47,415 nt of DNA from DSXF01 sp964387495 (GTDB taxonomy: Bacteria > Chloroflexota > Anaerolineae > Anaerolineales > Villigracilaceae), in contig CAYLXB010000019.1 of NCBI GenBank assembly GCA_964387495.1, forward strand, positions 1-47,415, written 5' to 3'. Made by a program: the position numbers and the translations under genes. A model generated the notes under the pieces. It had not been told where the DNA came from and ran no database searches. It saw only the letters and a list, made by a program, of their open reading frames with translations. This document shows, in pieces, positions 13,572 through 21,807 of this stretch; the first letter of the stretch is position 1, and each line of letters begins with the position of its first letter.

Positions 13572-14843
13572 ATGACCTCCCGCGTCTTACAAACCCTGGA
13601 TCAGGCGGTCACCTGCCTGATCCTCGCCCTGTTGCTGACCGGCAGTGTTCCCCTTGCCGACAGCATCAGCGAACGCACACGGGTCTACACACGCGGCATC
13701 GAATTCGACTTTGCCGGCTGGACACTGGAGGCCGCCTGGGACAAACTGGAGCAGAGTGCGCTGGAAAGTCCAGCCTACTTCTCCTACAGCCAGCGCAAAT
13801 ATGTTGTGGCTGAATATATCCATGTGACCGACCAGATTCTCCAGGCAGAGGCGAAAGTCAGTCTGATCTACAGCGACCCGCAGATCAGTGACCCGAAGGC
13901 AGCCTCGACAGGACTACGCAGCCAGATCGAAAAGCTGAACCACCGGCAGAAGGCACTGGCGCCGCTGGCAGAAGCCATCCTGCAGCAACAAGTCAGCAGC
14001 GCTCTGGCAGAATTGGGCCTGACCAGCGGCGGGCAGCCCATCCCACCCGTGCTTTACCATGTCTCCCCCCTGCCTCTGTCACTGATCGTCTCCCCGCGCG
14101 AGAGCATCCAGACGAATGCCAACATCTCGCTTCAGCCCAACATGAATGTGGCAACCCAGAGCGCGCTTGAAGAGCGCGTGGACGCCGCTCTGGGGACTTC
14201 ATCCCTGGTTGTGCCGGTTGGTGGGATCGGCACCTATCCTACGATGGTGATGCAGACCACGGACCTGAATTGGCAGATCGAGGTCATCGCCCACGAATGG
14301 ACCCACAACTACCTGACCCTGCGGCCTCTCGGGCTGAAGTATGACGTCACCCCCGAATTGCGCACCATGAACGAGACCACCGCATCCCTGGCAGGCAAGG
14401 AAATCGGTTCTATGGTCCTGCAGCGCTACTATCCGGAACGCCTGCAGGGGCATATCCCAAACCTGGAAACAGCCAGCCTGTCCGGCCCGCTCGCTTCAGC
14501 CTCTCCCCGCCAGGCGATCGACTTCCGGGCAGAGATGCATACCACGCGCCTGCGCGTGGATGAATTGTTGGCTGCTGGAAAAGTGGAAGAAGCCGAAGCA
14601 TACATGGAAGAACGGCGGCGTTTTTTCTGGGATAACGGCTATGCCCTGCGCAAACTCAACCAGGCCTATTTTGCCTTCTACGGTGCGTACGCCGATGTAC
14701 CCGGCGGGGCGGCCGGTGAGGATCCGGTTGGCCCGACAGTGGTGGCTCTGCGCGCGAAAAGTGCTTCCCTGGCAGACTTTCTGAACCGGATCGCGTGGAT
14801 GACATCCTTCGAAGAACTTCAGGCGGCCGTGCAGGCCCCCTGA
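13572..14843 (+). CDS. Membrane-anchored putative zinc metalloprotease (HEXXH...NE)
   Basis: 423 residues with an N-terminal hydrophobic segment (AVTCLILALLLTGSVPLA) that can act as signal peptide or anchor. Around residues 241-245 lies HEWTH in a hydrophobic context (IEVIAHEWTHNYL), and 22 residues later comes MNETTASLAG, resembling the NExxA third-ligand motif of gluzincins. An extracytoplasmic zinc peptidase is therefore inferred; the overall family is not one I can name. Helical segments precede the motif (EKLNHRQKALAPLAEAIL) and follow it (KVEEAEAYMEERRRFFWDNGYALRKLNQAYFAFYG). ATG 13572 is chosen because the TATAAT box predicts initiation exactly there; two in-frame ATGs at 13563 and 13566 overlap or touch the box. 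It heads an envelope gene run. Confidence 0.75.
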   Translation: MTSRVLQTLDQAVTCLILALLLTGSVPLADSISERTRVYTRGIEFDFAGWTLEAAWDKLEQSALESPAYFSYSQRKYVVAEYIHVTDQILQAEAKVSLIYSDPQISDPKAASTGLRSQIEKLNHRQKALAPLAEAILQQQVSSALAELGLTSGGQPIPPVLYHVSPLPLSLIVSPRESIQTNANISLQPNMNVATQSALEERVDAALGTSSLVVPVGGIGTYPTMVMQTTDLNWQIEVIAHEWTHNYLTLRPLGLKYDVTPELRTMNETTASLAGKEIGSMVLQRYYPERLQGHIPNLETASLSGPLASASPRQAIDFRAEMHTTRLRVDELLAAGKVEEAEAYMEERRRFFWDNGYALRKLNQAYFAFYGAYADVPGGAAGEDPVGPTVVALRAKSASLADFLNRIAWMTSFEELQAAVQAP

Positions 14844-14855
14844 AAAGGAGATGCC

Positions 14856-16094
14856 TTGCGAAAAACCATCCTCCTGTTGAGCGTCCTGGGACTGCTTTTG
14901 AGTGCCTGTGCAGCCCCAATGCCGGCGCCGAAAGCAGACGCAGCCACAAAGACATCTTACCCTCCTGTAGCAACTGCAATGACACCCAAACCCGGCTGCC
15001 AGTCGTTTGCCGCCCGGCCTACCCCCGCACCGGATGACCCCTCCATTTTCCGCCCGGTCGGTTCCAGCGATTGGAGGCTTGGCCCGGAAGATGCGGCCGT
15101 TACCATCGTGGTGTATAACGATTTTCAATCCAGCGCAGGCGCCGAGCTTGCCGCTCTGCTGGCCCAACTGCGGGAAAGACACCTACAAGACCTGCGGCTG
15201 GTCTACCGCCCCGCCCCCAAGGCTGATTTTCACGACAAAGCCCTGCTGGCAGCCCAGGCTGCCGAAGCAGCCGGGACACAGGGAAAATTCTGGGAAATGC
15301 ACGACCTGCTCTTCGCCCGCCAGGTGGAATGGAGTGGAATGACTCCTGCCGCATTCGAGCGTTGGCTGAGTGTGGAGGCGATTGCCCTTGGGCTGGATGA
15401 GAAGCAGCTCCAATCTGATCTGAAAGGGGAAAAAATCGTTGCGCGTGTCCAACAGGGCTGGGAGTTCATCCAGCAGACCGGCCTGCTGTTGACACCCTTC
15501 CTGCTGATCAACGGCCAGATCTACAATGGCCCGCTGGAGGCCGAAAGCCTGGAGCGCGTTGTGAGTCTGATCGCGCTGGGCAAACTCCAATTCACAACCT
15601 GCCCGGAACTGACCATCAACCCGGCCCGGCAGTACGTTGCCACTCTTGAGACAGAAAAGGGCGAGATCGTGATCCAGTTGTTTGCCGATAAGGCCCCACT
15701 GACGGTCAATAGTTTTGTCTTCCTGGCCCGCAACGGCTGGTACGACAACATCACCTGGCACCGTATCCTTCCGGGCTTTGTAGCCCAGACCGGCGATCCG
15801 AGCGGCACCGGGGCGGGCAATCCCGGTTATTATTTCAGCGACGAGATCGACAACGCCCTGAATTTCGACCGCCCCGGTTTGGTCGCCATGGCCAACTCCG
15901 GAGCAAACACCAACGGCAGCCAGTTCTTCATCACCCTGGCCGCCGCCCCTCATTTGAATGGCAGGCATACGATCTTCGGGGAAGTGCTGAGCGGCATGGA
16001 AGTTCTGGAGCAGCTGAGCCCGCGTGACCCGCAACCCGGCATTTACTTGCCGCCCGGGGATGCACTGTTGAGCATCCGAATCGAGGAACGCTGA
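14856..16094 (+). CDS. Lipoprotein fusing a CXXC-less DsbA/thioredoxin-like domain to a cyclophilin peptidyl-prolyl isomerase
   Basis: 412 residues from a TTG start 12 nt past the previous stop, with AGGAG upstream. Residues 1-18 are a lipoprotein signal with lipobox LLSAC. Residues about 50-235 follow the DsbA-like Thioredoxin_4 fold (VVYNDFQSSAGAEL, GKFWEMHDLLFARQ, cis-Pro in TPFLLINGQIYNG). The usual CxxC is replaced: DFQ-CPFC becomes DFQ-SSAG, so disulfide chemistry is unlikely. Residues about 255-410 are a cyclophilin with the expected WHRILPGFVAQTGDP and GSQFFITLA motifs, so cis-trans proline isomerase activity is expected. Chaperone or foldase work outside the membrane is inferred. The next gene starts 2 nt after the stop. 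Confidence 0.85.
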   Translation: MRKTILLLSVLGLLLSACAAPMPAPKADAATKTSYPPVATAMTPKPGCQSFAARPTPAPDDPSIFRPVGSSDWRLGPEDAAVTIVVYNDFQSSAGAELAALLAQLRERHLQDLRLVYRPAPKADFHDKALLAAQAAEAAGTQGKFWEMHDLLFARQVEWSGMTPAAFERWLSVEAIALGLDEKQLQSDLKGEKIVARVQQGWEFIQQTGLLLTPFLLINGQIYNGPLEAESLERVVSLIALGKLQFTTCPELTINPARQYVATLETEKGEIVIQLFADKAPLTVNSFVFLARNGWYDNITWHRILPGFVAQTGDPSGTGAGNPGYYFSDEIDNALNFDRPGLVAMANSGANTNGSQFFITLAAAPHLNGRHTIFGEVLSGMEVLEQLSPRDPQPGIYLPPGDALLSIRIEER

Positions 16095-16095
16095 G

Positions 16096-17322
16096 ATGCA
16101 GGCCCCCGAACACCCCACGCACTTGCCATCCCTGCTATTGTTCCTCCTCTTCCTTGCCAGTACGGCCTTGCTGCTGGCGGCAGGATGCATGATGACCCTT
16201 GCCGGGGTGATGTCGCTGGCAGAGAAAGATTACGCGATGCTGGCCAGCGCGTTCAACGCGGCTGCCGGGGCAGCCTTCTGCGCCCTGCTGCTGGCTCCCC
16301 CTGTTTACTTCTCCTTCCAGCGTATGAAAGGCAATCCCATTGCAACCCAGGCAGCGCCAGTGCACCCCTGGCGCTGGGTCGGCCTGGGCTCCCTGCTGAT
16401 CTGGTCAGCCAGCATCGTCATCGGCAATCAGGCAACCACCCATCCGCATTGGGGTTGGCTTGTCCTGCCCATCGCCAATCTGGCAGCTTCCGGCCTGCCG
16501 GTAGTCTTCCTGGCCGCGGTGGGCCTGAAAGGGATCGAAACCGGACCGCGCTGGCGCAGCTGGGGCGTCTTCGGCCTAGGCATGACTGCCGGGCCGCTGG
16601 TCATGATGGGGGCCGAACTTGTGGTGTTTCTCCTGCTGTTCATTTTCATCTTCCTCTACATCGGCCTGACTCCCGGCATGCTGACGGCCGCCCAGAACAT
16701 CGCCGAACAACTGCAGATGGCAACCAGCGAGGAAAGCATCCTGCTCACCCTGGCACCGGTACTGAATAGTCCTCTGGCTATTACGCTGGCCCTGTTCAGT
16801 GTGGCCATCTGCGTGCCGATCGTCGAAGAACTGCTCAAACCCTTCGGCATATGGTTGTTTGCCCGGAGCATTCGTTCACCCCGGCAGGGATTCGGGCTGG
16901 GCATCCTGAGCGGTGCAGCCTATGCCCTGCTGGAGACGCTGGGTGTCTCCAGCCAGGCAGGTGTGAATTGGGCCACCCTGGTGATCGCCCGCTGCGGAAC
17001 CAGCCTGCTGCACATCCTGACGACCGGATTGACCTCCTGGGCACTGGTTTCTGCCTGGCAGAAAGGCAAGTTTTTGCGCCTGGCCGGCGTTTTCACCCTT
17101 TCCGTAAGCCTGCATGCAGTTTGGAACGCATTGAATATAATAAATGTCCTGGGAACGCTTCTAAGAGGCACACCCGGCGCGCCGGCCTGGTTAACAATTC
17201 TTTCCAATGTGAGCATGTTCGTCGTAGCTGCGGAGGCGGGCATTATGCTGGTACTGCTCGGATTAACTAATTTCCTGCTGAGAGAACCGCCGGCCCCCGT
17301 AGCACCCCAAGAAGCGGTATAA
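16096..17322 (+). CDS. PrsW-family intramembrane metalloprotease
   Basis: A 408-residue polytopic membrane protein with about nine hydrophobic segments. The PrsW/Rce1-like signature is present: CVPIVEELLKPFGIWLFARS with a Glu-Glu pair, then histidines in later membrane segments (LLHILTTGLTSWAL and SLHAVWNALNI). These are the expected metal-binding residues for glutamic-type or metal-dependent CAAX-like proteases. Known members cleave membrane substrates such as anti-sigma factors; the substrate here is unknown. The start codon lies 2 nt after the preceding stop, so it is translationally linked to the foldase lipoprotein. A -10 box for dedA overlaps its stop codon. Confidence 0.8.
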   Translation: MQAPEHPTHLPSLLLFLLFLASTALLLAAGCMMTLAGVMSLAEKDYAMLASAFNAAAGAAFCALLLAPPVYFSFQRMKGNPIATQAAPVHPWRWVGLGSLLIWSASIVIGNQATTHPHWGWLVLPIANLAASGLPVVFLAAVGLKGIETGPRWRSWGVFGLGMTAGPLVMMGAELVVFLLLFIFIFLYIGLTPGMLTAAQNIAEQLQMATSEESILLTLAPVLNSPLAITLALFSVAICVPIVEELLKPFGIWLFARSIRSPRQGFGLGILSGAAYALLETLGVSSQAGVNWATLVIARCGTSLLHILTTGLTSWALVSAWQKGKFLRLAGVFTLSVSLHAVWNALNIINVLGTLLRGTPGAPAWLTILSNVSMFVVAAEAGIMLVLLGLTNFLLREPPAPVAPQEAV

Positions 17323-17323
17323 T
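17318..17323 (+). promoter_or_regulatory. -10 element for the DedA gene, overlapping the previous stop codon
   Basis: Perfect TATAAT spanning the TAA stop of the PrsW gene, about 50 bp before the dedA start. Confidence 0.45.
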
Positions 17324-17372
17324 CAGCGCCTGTTGCCAAAACCAAATTGAAAGAGTTAGAGAGTATAGAGAT

Positions 17373-18029
17373 ATGGAGCTAATTACATTTCTGATCGACC
17401 TGTTCCTGCACTTGGATAAACACCTGAGTGAGATCATCAGCCAATACGGTATCTGGACTTACGGCATCCTGTTTGTCGTCATCTTCATCGAAACCGGCCT
17501 AGTCGTCACACCTTTCCTGCCGGGCGATTCGCTGCTGTTCGCAGCGGGCACCTTCGCCTCGCTGGGAGCACTGAACATTTATGTACTGATCGGCCTGCTG
17601 ACCGTGGCAGCCATCGCCGGGGATACGGTCAATTACTGGATCGGCCACAGGATCGGCAGCCGCGCCTATACCGGTGAGGTCAAGTGGATTAAAAAAGAGT
17701 ATATGGAGCGCACACACGCCTTCTTCGAAAAGCACGGCGGCAAAACGATCTTCCTGGCGCGCTTCGTGCCCATCATCCGCACCTTTGCGCCGTTCGTGGC
17801 GGGCGTCAGCCGCATGACATACGGCCACTTCATCTCGTACAATATTTTCGGAGGTCTGGTCTGGGTGCCACTATTCACCCTGGCCGGCTATTTCTTCGGT
17901 AATATCCCTTTCGTAAAACACAACTTCTCGATCGTAATCCTGGCTATTATCGTGATTTCACTCCTTCCTGCTGTCTACGAAGGTCTGAAAGCCCGCCAGG
18001 AGAACAAAAAAGCAGTCCCGGCAGAGTAA
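17373..18029 (+). CDS. DedA family (VTT/SNARE-associated) membrane protein
   Basis: A 218-residue integral membrane protein. The DedA signature is complete: FIETGLVVTPFLPGDSLLFAAGTFA, NYWIGHRIG, and FFEKHGGKTIFLARFVPIIRTFAPFVAGVSRM with the conserved acidic and arginine residues. It ends with a GNIPFVKHNF loop and a last membrane helix. Family members act in lipid (undecaprenyl phosphate or phosphatidylethanolamine) flipping and membrane homeostasis. It has its own probable promoter and ends at a strong terminator, so it may be expressed alone or with the upstream envelope genes. Confidence 0.9.
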   Translation: MELITFLIDLFLHLDKHLSEIISQYGIWTYGILFVVIFIETGLVVTPFLPGDSLLFAAGTFASLGALNIYVLIGLLTVAAIAGDTVNYWIGHRIGSRAYTGEVKWIKKEYMERTHAFFEKHGGKTIFLARFVPIIRTFAPFVAGVSRMTYGHFISYNIFGGLVWVPLFTLAGYFFGNIPFVKHNFSIVILAIIVISLLPAVYEGLKARQENKKAVPAE

Positions 18030-18057
18030 GACCACCGGGTACGGCACAAACACCAGA

Positions 18058-18086
18058 CCCCGTTCGGTTTTCCTGAACGGGGTTTT
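18058..18086 (+). terminator. Rho-independent terminator after dedA
   Basis: Stem CCCCGTTC / GAACGGGG with a 9-nt loop followed by TTTT. Confidence 0.85.
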
Positions 18087-18130
18087 CCATTCTCATAATC
18101 CCCTGTCTGTGGTATCATTCGCCCGCCTAC

Positions 18131-18150
18131 TAGACTGACCGGTCGGTCTA
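18131..18150. promoter_or_regulatory. TetR-type operator
   Basis: TAGACTGACCGGTCGGTCTA is a 20-bp palindrome with one mismatched pair, ending 5 nt before the regulator start codon. It is typical of AcrR/TetR autoregulation and would also control the downstream ABC genes. Confidence 0.75.
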
Positions 18151-18155
18151 TTGAT

Positions 18156-18758
18156 ATGACAGATCCCAACGAAACCCGCACCCGCATCCTGGAAGCCGCC
18201 GCACAGGTTTTCGCCCAAAAAGGGTACCATGAAACGCGCGTGGATGATATTGTCAGCGTCTCGGGCACATCCAAAGGCTCGGTGTACTTCCACTTCCCCA
18301 GCAAGGAGAAGATATTCCTGGCACTGATCGACACCTTCACCGGCCTGCTCGAGAGCCGCCTGCTGGAATCCATCCGGAAAGAAGAGCATGGCCTGGCGCA
18401 AGTCAATTCCGCCCTCAAGGCCAGCTTGGGGTTGTTCAACCAGTACCGCGGCCTGGCAAAGATCGTGCTGGTACAGGCTGTCGGTCTGGGGGCGGCATTC
18501 GAGGAACGCCGGCGGGCAATCAATGACCGCCTTGCCGGGATCATCCAGGAGAGAATCGAGCAGGGCATTCGGGACGGCTCGATCCCGGCCCAGCCGGCAG
18601 ACCTGGCCGCCCGCGCCTGGGTGGGGGCGCTGAACGAGATCGTCATCCAGTGGATCTACACCGGTCAGCCCGACTTGGAACAGAGCGTCCCTGCCCTGCG
18701 AGCCCTCCTGCTGCGCTCCATCGGCGTGCCCGAAAAACACATTTCATCCAAGGAGTAA
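18156..18758 (+). CDS. TetR/AcrR family transcriptional regulator
   Basis: 200 residues. Residues about 6-55 are the TetR helix-turn-helix (TRTRILEAAAQVFAQKGYHETRVDDIVSVSG then SVYFHFPSKEKIF, given here in pieces of the family pattern). The C-terminal two thirds are helical and ligand-binding by family analogy. The palindrome directly upstream suggests autorepression. Only 7 nt separate it from the substrate-binding protein gene, so it is the first gene of the importer operon and its ligand is probably the transported molecule or a relative. Confidence 0.9.
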   Translation: MTDPNETRTRILEAAAQVFAQKGYHETRVDDIVSVSGTSKGSVYFHFPSKEKIFLALIDTFTGLLESRLLESIRKEEHGLAQVNSALKASLGLFNQYRGLAKIVLVQAVGLGAAFEERRRAINDRLAGIIQERIEQGIRDGSIPAQPADLAARAWVGALNEIVIQWIYTGQPDLEQSVPALRALLLRSIGVPEKHISSKE

Positions 18759-18765
18759 CCCCCTT

Positions 18766-19722
18766 ATGCGCAACCTGTGCCTCATTTTCGTCCTGTTCTT
18801 CACACTTGCCCTGCTGGCAAGCGCCTGCGGCACCGCCCCGGCCACCCAGGAATCGGTCACCTTGAAGATCGCCATCCTGCCCATCCTGGACGCCCTGCCA
18901 ATGTACACCGCCCAGGCAGACGGCCTGTTCGAGGCCAACGGCGTGAAGGTGGAATTCATCCCCGTGGCTTCCGCCCCGGAACGTGACCAGATGCTGGCCG
19001 CCGGGCAGGCGGACGGCGCGGTCAATGAGACGCTGGCGGTCATGTTCTTCAACAAGGAAAAAGTACAGATGCAGGTGGTGCGCTTTGCCCATAAAGCTAC
19101 CCCCGAAAGCGGCCACTTCTTCATCCTGGCTTCCGGCAAGAGCGGAATCAGCAACCCGACGGGGTTGAAAGGTGTGGAAATCGGCATCTCACAGGGCACC
19201 ATTATCGAATACGTGACCGATCGCCTGCTGCAGGCAGAAGGCTTCATGGCAGACGAGATCAAATATGTGGCCGTACCCAAGATCCCCGACCGCATCAGCC
19301 TGCTGCAGAGCGGCGAACTGAAAGCCGGCGTGATGCCCGACCCGGCTGCGGCGCTGGCGGCCATGCAAGGCTCGAGCATCGTATTGGATGACCGGAATTT
19401 CCCGGAATACGGCGCCAGCGTGATTTCCTTCCGCAAGGAAGTCATTGACCAGCACCCCGAAGCCATCCGGGCCTTCCTGGCCGCCATTGAGCAGGCCGTG
19501 ACGCGCATCAACAGCGACCCGGCCAAATATGCAGACCTGTTGAGCGAGAAGGAACTTGTCCCTGCCCCCCTGCTGGGCACCTACCAGGTTCCCAAGTTCC
19601 CCACTGCGGGCGTACCCTCCGAGGCTGATTGGAACGATGTGGTCGTCTGGGCCAAAGCAAAGGGTCTTTTGAAGGTGGATGTAGCGTACGCCGATTCGGT
19701 CAACGGCGCACTGCTCCCCTAA
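18766..19722 (+). CDS. ABC transporter substrate-binding lipoprotein (NitT/TauT/THI5-like)
   Basis: 318 residues with AAGGAG upstream of ATG 18766. Residues 1-20 are a lipoprotein signal (LLASAC lipobox). The mature part follows the NMT1/SsuA-like periplasmic-binding fold: KIAILPILDALPMYTAQADGLF at the first strand, the DQMLAAGQADGAV segment, the KGVEIGISQGTIIEYV segment, and KAGVMPDPAAAL near the hinge. Such proteins deliver sulfonates, nitrate, taurine, thiamine precursors or similar small molecules; the sequence does not settle which. It sits in an operon with TetR, an ATPase and a permease. A large stem-loop follows its stop codon. Confidence 0.88.
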   Translation: MRNLCLIFVLFFTLALLASACGTAPATQESVTLKIAILPILDALPMYTAQADGLFEANGVKVEFIPVASAPERDQMLAAGQADGAVNETLAVMFFNKEKVQMQVVRFAHKATPESGHFFILASGKSGISNPTGLKGVEIGISQGTIIEYVTDRLLQAEGFMADEIKYVAVPKIPDRISLLQSGELKAGVMPDPAAALAAMQGSSIVLDDRNFPEYGASVISFRKEVIDQHPEAIRAFLAAIEQAVTRINSDPAKYADLLSEKELVPAPLLGTYQVPKFPTAGVPSEADWNDVVVWAKAKGLLKVDVAYADSVNGALLP

Positions 19723-19730
19723 AATATCTG

Positions 19731-19791
19731 TCATGTGCGACGCACCTTGATCCTTCCGCTTTGCTCAGGAATAGGAGTGCGCCACACATGA
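19731..19791 (+). other. Imperfect 15-bp stem-loop between the binding-protein and ATPase genes
   Basis: TCATGTGCGACGCAC (19731-19745) pairs with GTGCGCCACACATGA (19777-19791) at 13 of 15 positions. No T tract follows. Position just after the binding-protein gene suggests 3'-end protection or differential expression, as in other ABC operons. Confidence 0.5.
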
Positions 19792-19806
19792 TCCATCCCG
19801 ATCCCC

Positions 19807-20574
19807 ATGATCTCTGTTCAGTCCATCACCTACGGATATGCGCACCAGACGCCTGTTTTTGAAGATTTCGACTGGCTGGTGCAGCGCGGCGAGGCGTGGG
19901 CCGTGCTGGGGCCATCCGGCTGCGGCAAGACCACCCTGCTTTACCTGCTGGCCGGACTGCGCGCCCCTACCCGGGGCCAGATCACCATCCATGGCGAAAG
20001 GCTGACCCGGCCGCGCCCTCATACCGGGTTGATCTTGCAGGAGTACGGTCTGCTGCCCTGGGCCAGTGTGCGCCAGAATGCAGAACTGGGCCTGCGCCTG
20101 CGTTCCTTCTACGGCGCAGACGGAGTGCACGCCCCGAGCGAGCCGCTGCGGACAGCCGGGGCGCTCCCCTGGCTGGAACGCCTGGGGCTGAGCGAAGTTC
20201 AAGAGCGCTACCCGGCGCAGATCTCCGGCGGGCAAAGGCAGCGAACTGCCATCGCCCGCACCCTGGCGTTGGAACCGGATCTGTTGTTGATGGATGAACC
20301 CTTCTCCTCACTGGATGCCCCGACACGCGAAGACCTGCAGGCCCTGACGCTGAGCCTGTGCGCCGAGCAGGGCATCACGCTCATACTCGTGACGCATGCG
20401 ATCGAGGAAGCTGCCCTGCTGGGGCGCAGGATTCTGTTGCTTGGCACACCGCCCAACCGGGAAGCGCACCTGCTGGAGAACCCCGGCGCGGGGGAAACCG
20501 GCTTCCGAGACAGCCAGGCTTATACCCTCCTGTGCCGGGAACTGCGGGAACGCACAAGGGAGTTGGCTGAATGA
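19807..20574 (+). CDS. ABC transporter ATP-binding protein (SsuB/TauB-like)
   Basis: 255 residues. Walker A GPSGCGKTT, Q-loop region LILQEYGLLPW, signature SGGQRQRTAIARTL, Walker B LLLMDEPFSSLD and the switch histidine in LILVTHAIEEA are all present, so it is an active importer ATPase. ATG 19807 is the only usual start after an in-frame stop at 19789. It lacks a good Shine-Dalgarno, so translation may be weak. The C terminus overlaps the permease start by 4 nt (ATGA). Confidence 0.9.
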   Translation: MISVQSITYGYAHQTPVFEDFDWLVQRGEAWAVLGPSGCGKTTLLYLLAGLRAPTRGQITIHGERLTRPRPHTGLILQEYGLLPWASVRQNAELGLRLRSFYGADGVHAPSEPLRTAGALPWLERLGLSEVQERYPAQISGGQRQRTAIARTLALEPDLLLMDEPFSSLDAPTREDLQALTLSLCAEQGITLILVTHAIEEAALLGRRILLLGTPPNREAHLLENPGAGETGFRDSQAYTLLCRELRERTRELAE

Positions 20575-21320
20575 TCATCAAACGCCGCGACCTGCTGTTG
20601 GCCATCCTGGCCTTGCTGCTCAGCTGGCAGGCAACGGCCATGCTGCTACAGCAGCCGATCCTGCCTGCGCCACTGGAGGTGGCAAAGGTCTTCGCCCGGG
20701 AAATGTTCAGCGGCGGGCTGATTGGACACTTTCTGGTCAGCCTGTGGCGCGTGCTGGCCGGTACGGGGCTGGCCATCTTCACAGCCGCTCCGGCCGGATT
20801 GCTGCTGGGGCAGTCCCGGCGCTTGAACCGCTTCTTTTCTCCTTTCATCTACCTTCTGTACCCCATCCCAAAGGTAGTGCTGGTACCGGTCATCCTGCTC
20901 CTGTTCGGCATCGGCGACCTGGCCAAGATTTTGTTGATCTTCATTATCCTCTTCTTCCAGATCCTGGTGCTGGTGCGCGACCAGGCCGCAGGCCTGCGCG
21001 TTGAGTTAATCCAGAGCGTACGCAGCCTGGGCGCCGGGCGACGGGCATTGTTCCGCTTCGTCTACTTGCCTGCCAGTCTGCCCGGCATCCTGACCGCCCT
21101 GCGCCAGTCGGTAGGCACGGCGGTAGCAGTGCTCTACGTGGCCGAATTGTTCGCCACTCAGAAGGGCCTGGGCTATTACATCTACTTCAAGGGCAGCACC
21201 TTGCTGGATTATCCGGCCATGTACACCGGCGTGATCGCCATGTCCCTGCTGGGGCTGGGGCTGTATTTCAGCGTGGACTGGTTGGAGCGAAAGTTGTGTC
21301 CCTGGTTATTTGTGCACTGA
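20571..21320 (+). CDS. ABC transporter permease (SsuC/TauC-like, BPD_transp_1)
   Basis: 249 residues with about six membrane segments. The EAA loop that contacts the ATPase is visible as QSVRSLGAGRRALFRFVYLPASLPGILTALRQSVG (read here as RSLGAGR, then LPASLPGILTALR). N-terminal KRRDLLLAILALLLSW is the first helix. It overlaps the ATPase gene by ATGA and completes the TetR-SBP-ATPase-permease operon. Substrate unknown, as for the binding protein. Confidence 0.9.
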   Translation: MIIKRRDLLLAILALLLSWQATAMLLQQPILPAPLEVAKVFAREMFSGGLIGHFLVSLWRVLAGTGLAIFTAAPAGLLLGQSRRLNRFFSPFIYLLYPIPKVVLVPVILLLFGIGDLAKILLIFIILFFQILVLVRDQAAGLRVELIQSVRSLGAGRRALFRFVYLPASLPGILTALRQSVGTAVAVLYVAELFATQKGLGYYIYFKGSTLLDYPAMYTGVIAMSLLGLGLYFSVDWLERKLCPWLFVH

Positions 21321-21382
21321 GAATCAGGTTGATGGAAAGGAAGACACAGCAAACCAAAAAGCAAAACATTCATTGAGCAGAT

Positions 21383-21421
21383 AAAAAAAACAACCTGTCC
21401 CCCGCAGTTGCGAGGGACAGG
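21383..21421 (-). terminator. Rho-independent terminator after the SWIM gene
   Basis: On the minus strand the arms CCTGTCCC and GGGACAGG enclose an inner CGCA/TGCG stem. They are followed by TTG and a run of eight T. It also lies between the convergent permease gene and the SWIM gene. Confidence 0.85.
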
Positions 21422-21446
21422 CAGGATGATCTGTTCAGTTGTCGGC

Positions 21447-21689
21447 TCAGGCGGCGGTGGGCTGTGGAAGCATATCCTTGAGAATTTCTTCCATGGCCAT
21501 GGTGTGACTGCACACGCCGCGGCTCTGGAAAAAGTCGCAGTCGCAAGTCCAGGCTCCGGATTCGAACTTGACGCGGTGGGCGTTGTTTTCTCCATCAATT
21601 CGAACAGTAAAGGTTTCGAAGTGGATACGATGGCGTTCCCTGGCATAGCGTTTGGCTTTTTCGATCTTTCCGATCATCCCATAGTCCAT
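21447..21689 (-). CDS. SWIM zinc-finger mini-protein
   Basis: 80 residues from ATG 21689, chosen because AGGAG lies about 9 nt upstream; an in-frame ATG at 21716 would add nine residues over that site. The SWIM motif CxC-x8-CxH is present: C49, C51, C60 and H62 in WTCDCDFFQSRGVCSH. The N terminus is basic and helical (IGKIEKAKRYARERHRIHFE), followed by a beta-rich part. SWIM domains bind DNA or proteins, usually as part of larger proteins. Here it is the whole protein, so an adaptor or regulatory role is inferred. It has a consensus promoter, a leader with a perfect hairpin, and its own terminator. Confidence 0.85.
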   Translation of the reverse strand: MDYGMIGKIEKAKRYARERHRIHFETFTVRIDGENNAHRVKFESGAWTCDCDFFQSRGVCSHTMAMEEILKDMLPQPTAA

Positions 21690-21724
21690 TTTTTCTCTCC
21701 TTTTGCCCGAGGGCATAAAGATAA

Positions 21725-21748
21725 AGGCACGCGTCTAGACGCGTGCCT
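21725..21748 (-). promoter_or_regulatory. 24-bp perfect palindrome (leader hairpin/attenuator) before the SWIM gene
   Basis: Half-site AGGCACGCGTCT followed by its exact reverse complement. As RNA it forms a 10-bp stem with a CUAG loop, followed on the minus strand by TTTATCTTTATG about 35 nt before the start codon. It could be an intrinsic terminator used as an attenuator, or an operator. Confidence 0.6.
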
Positions 21749-21807
21749 CCTGTCAATGCAAACCCGGATGTACAGAAAACCCATTCATAGGACACTTACC
21801 TGTCTCC

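Noticed and set aside
15183..16190. 335-codon minus-strand open frame
   Set aside because: Antisense to the clear DsbA-like/cyclophilin lipoprotein gene; no SD, no domain; a product of GC-rich codon bias.
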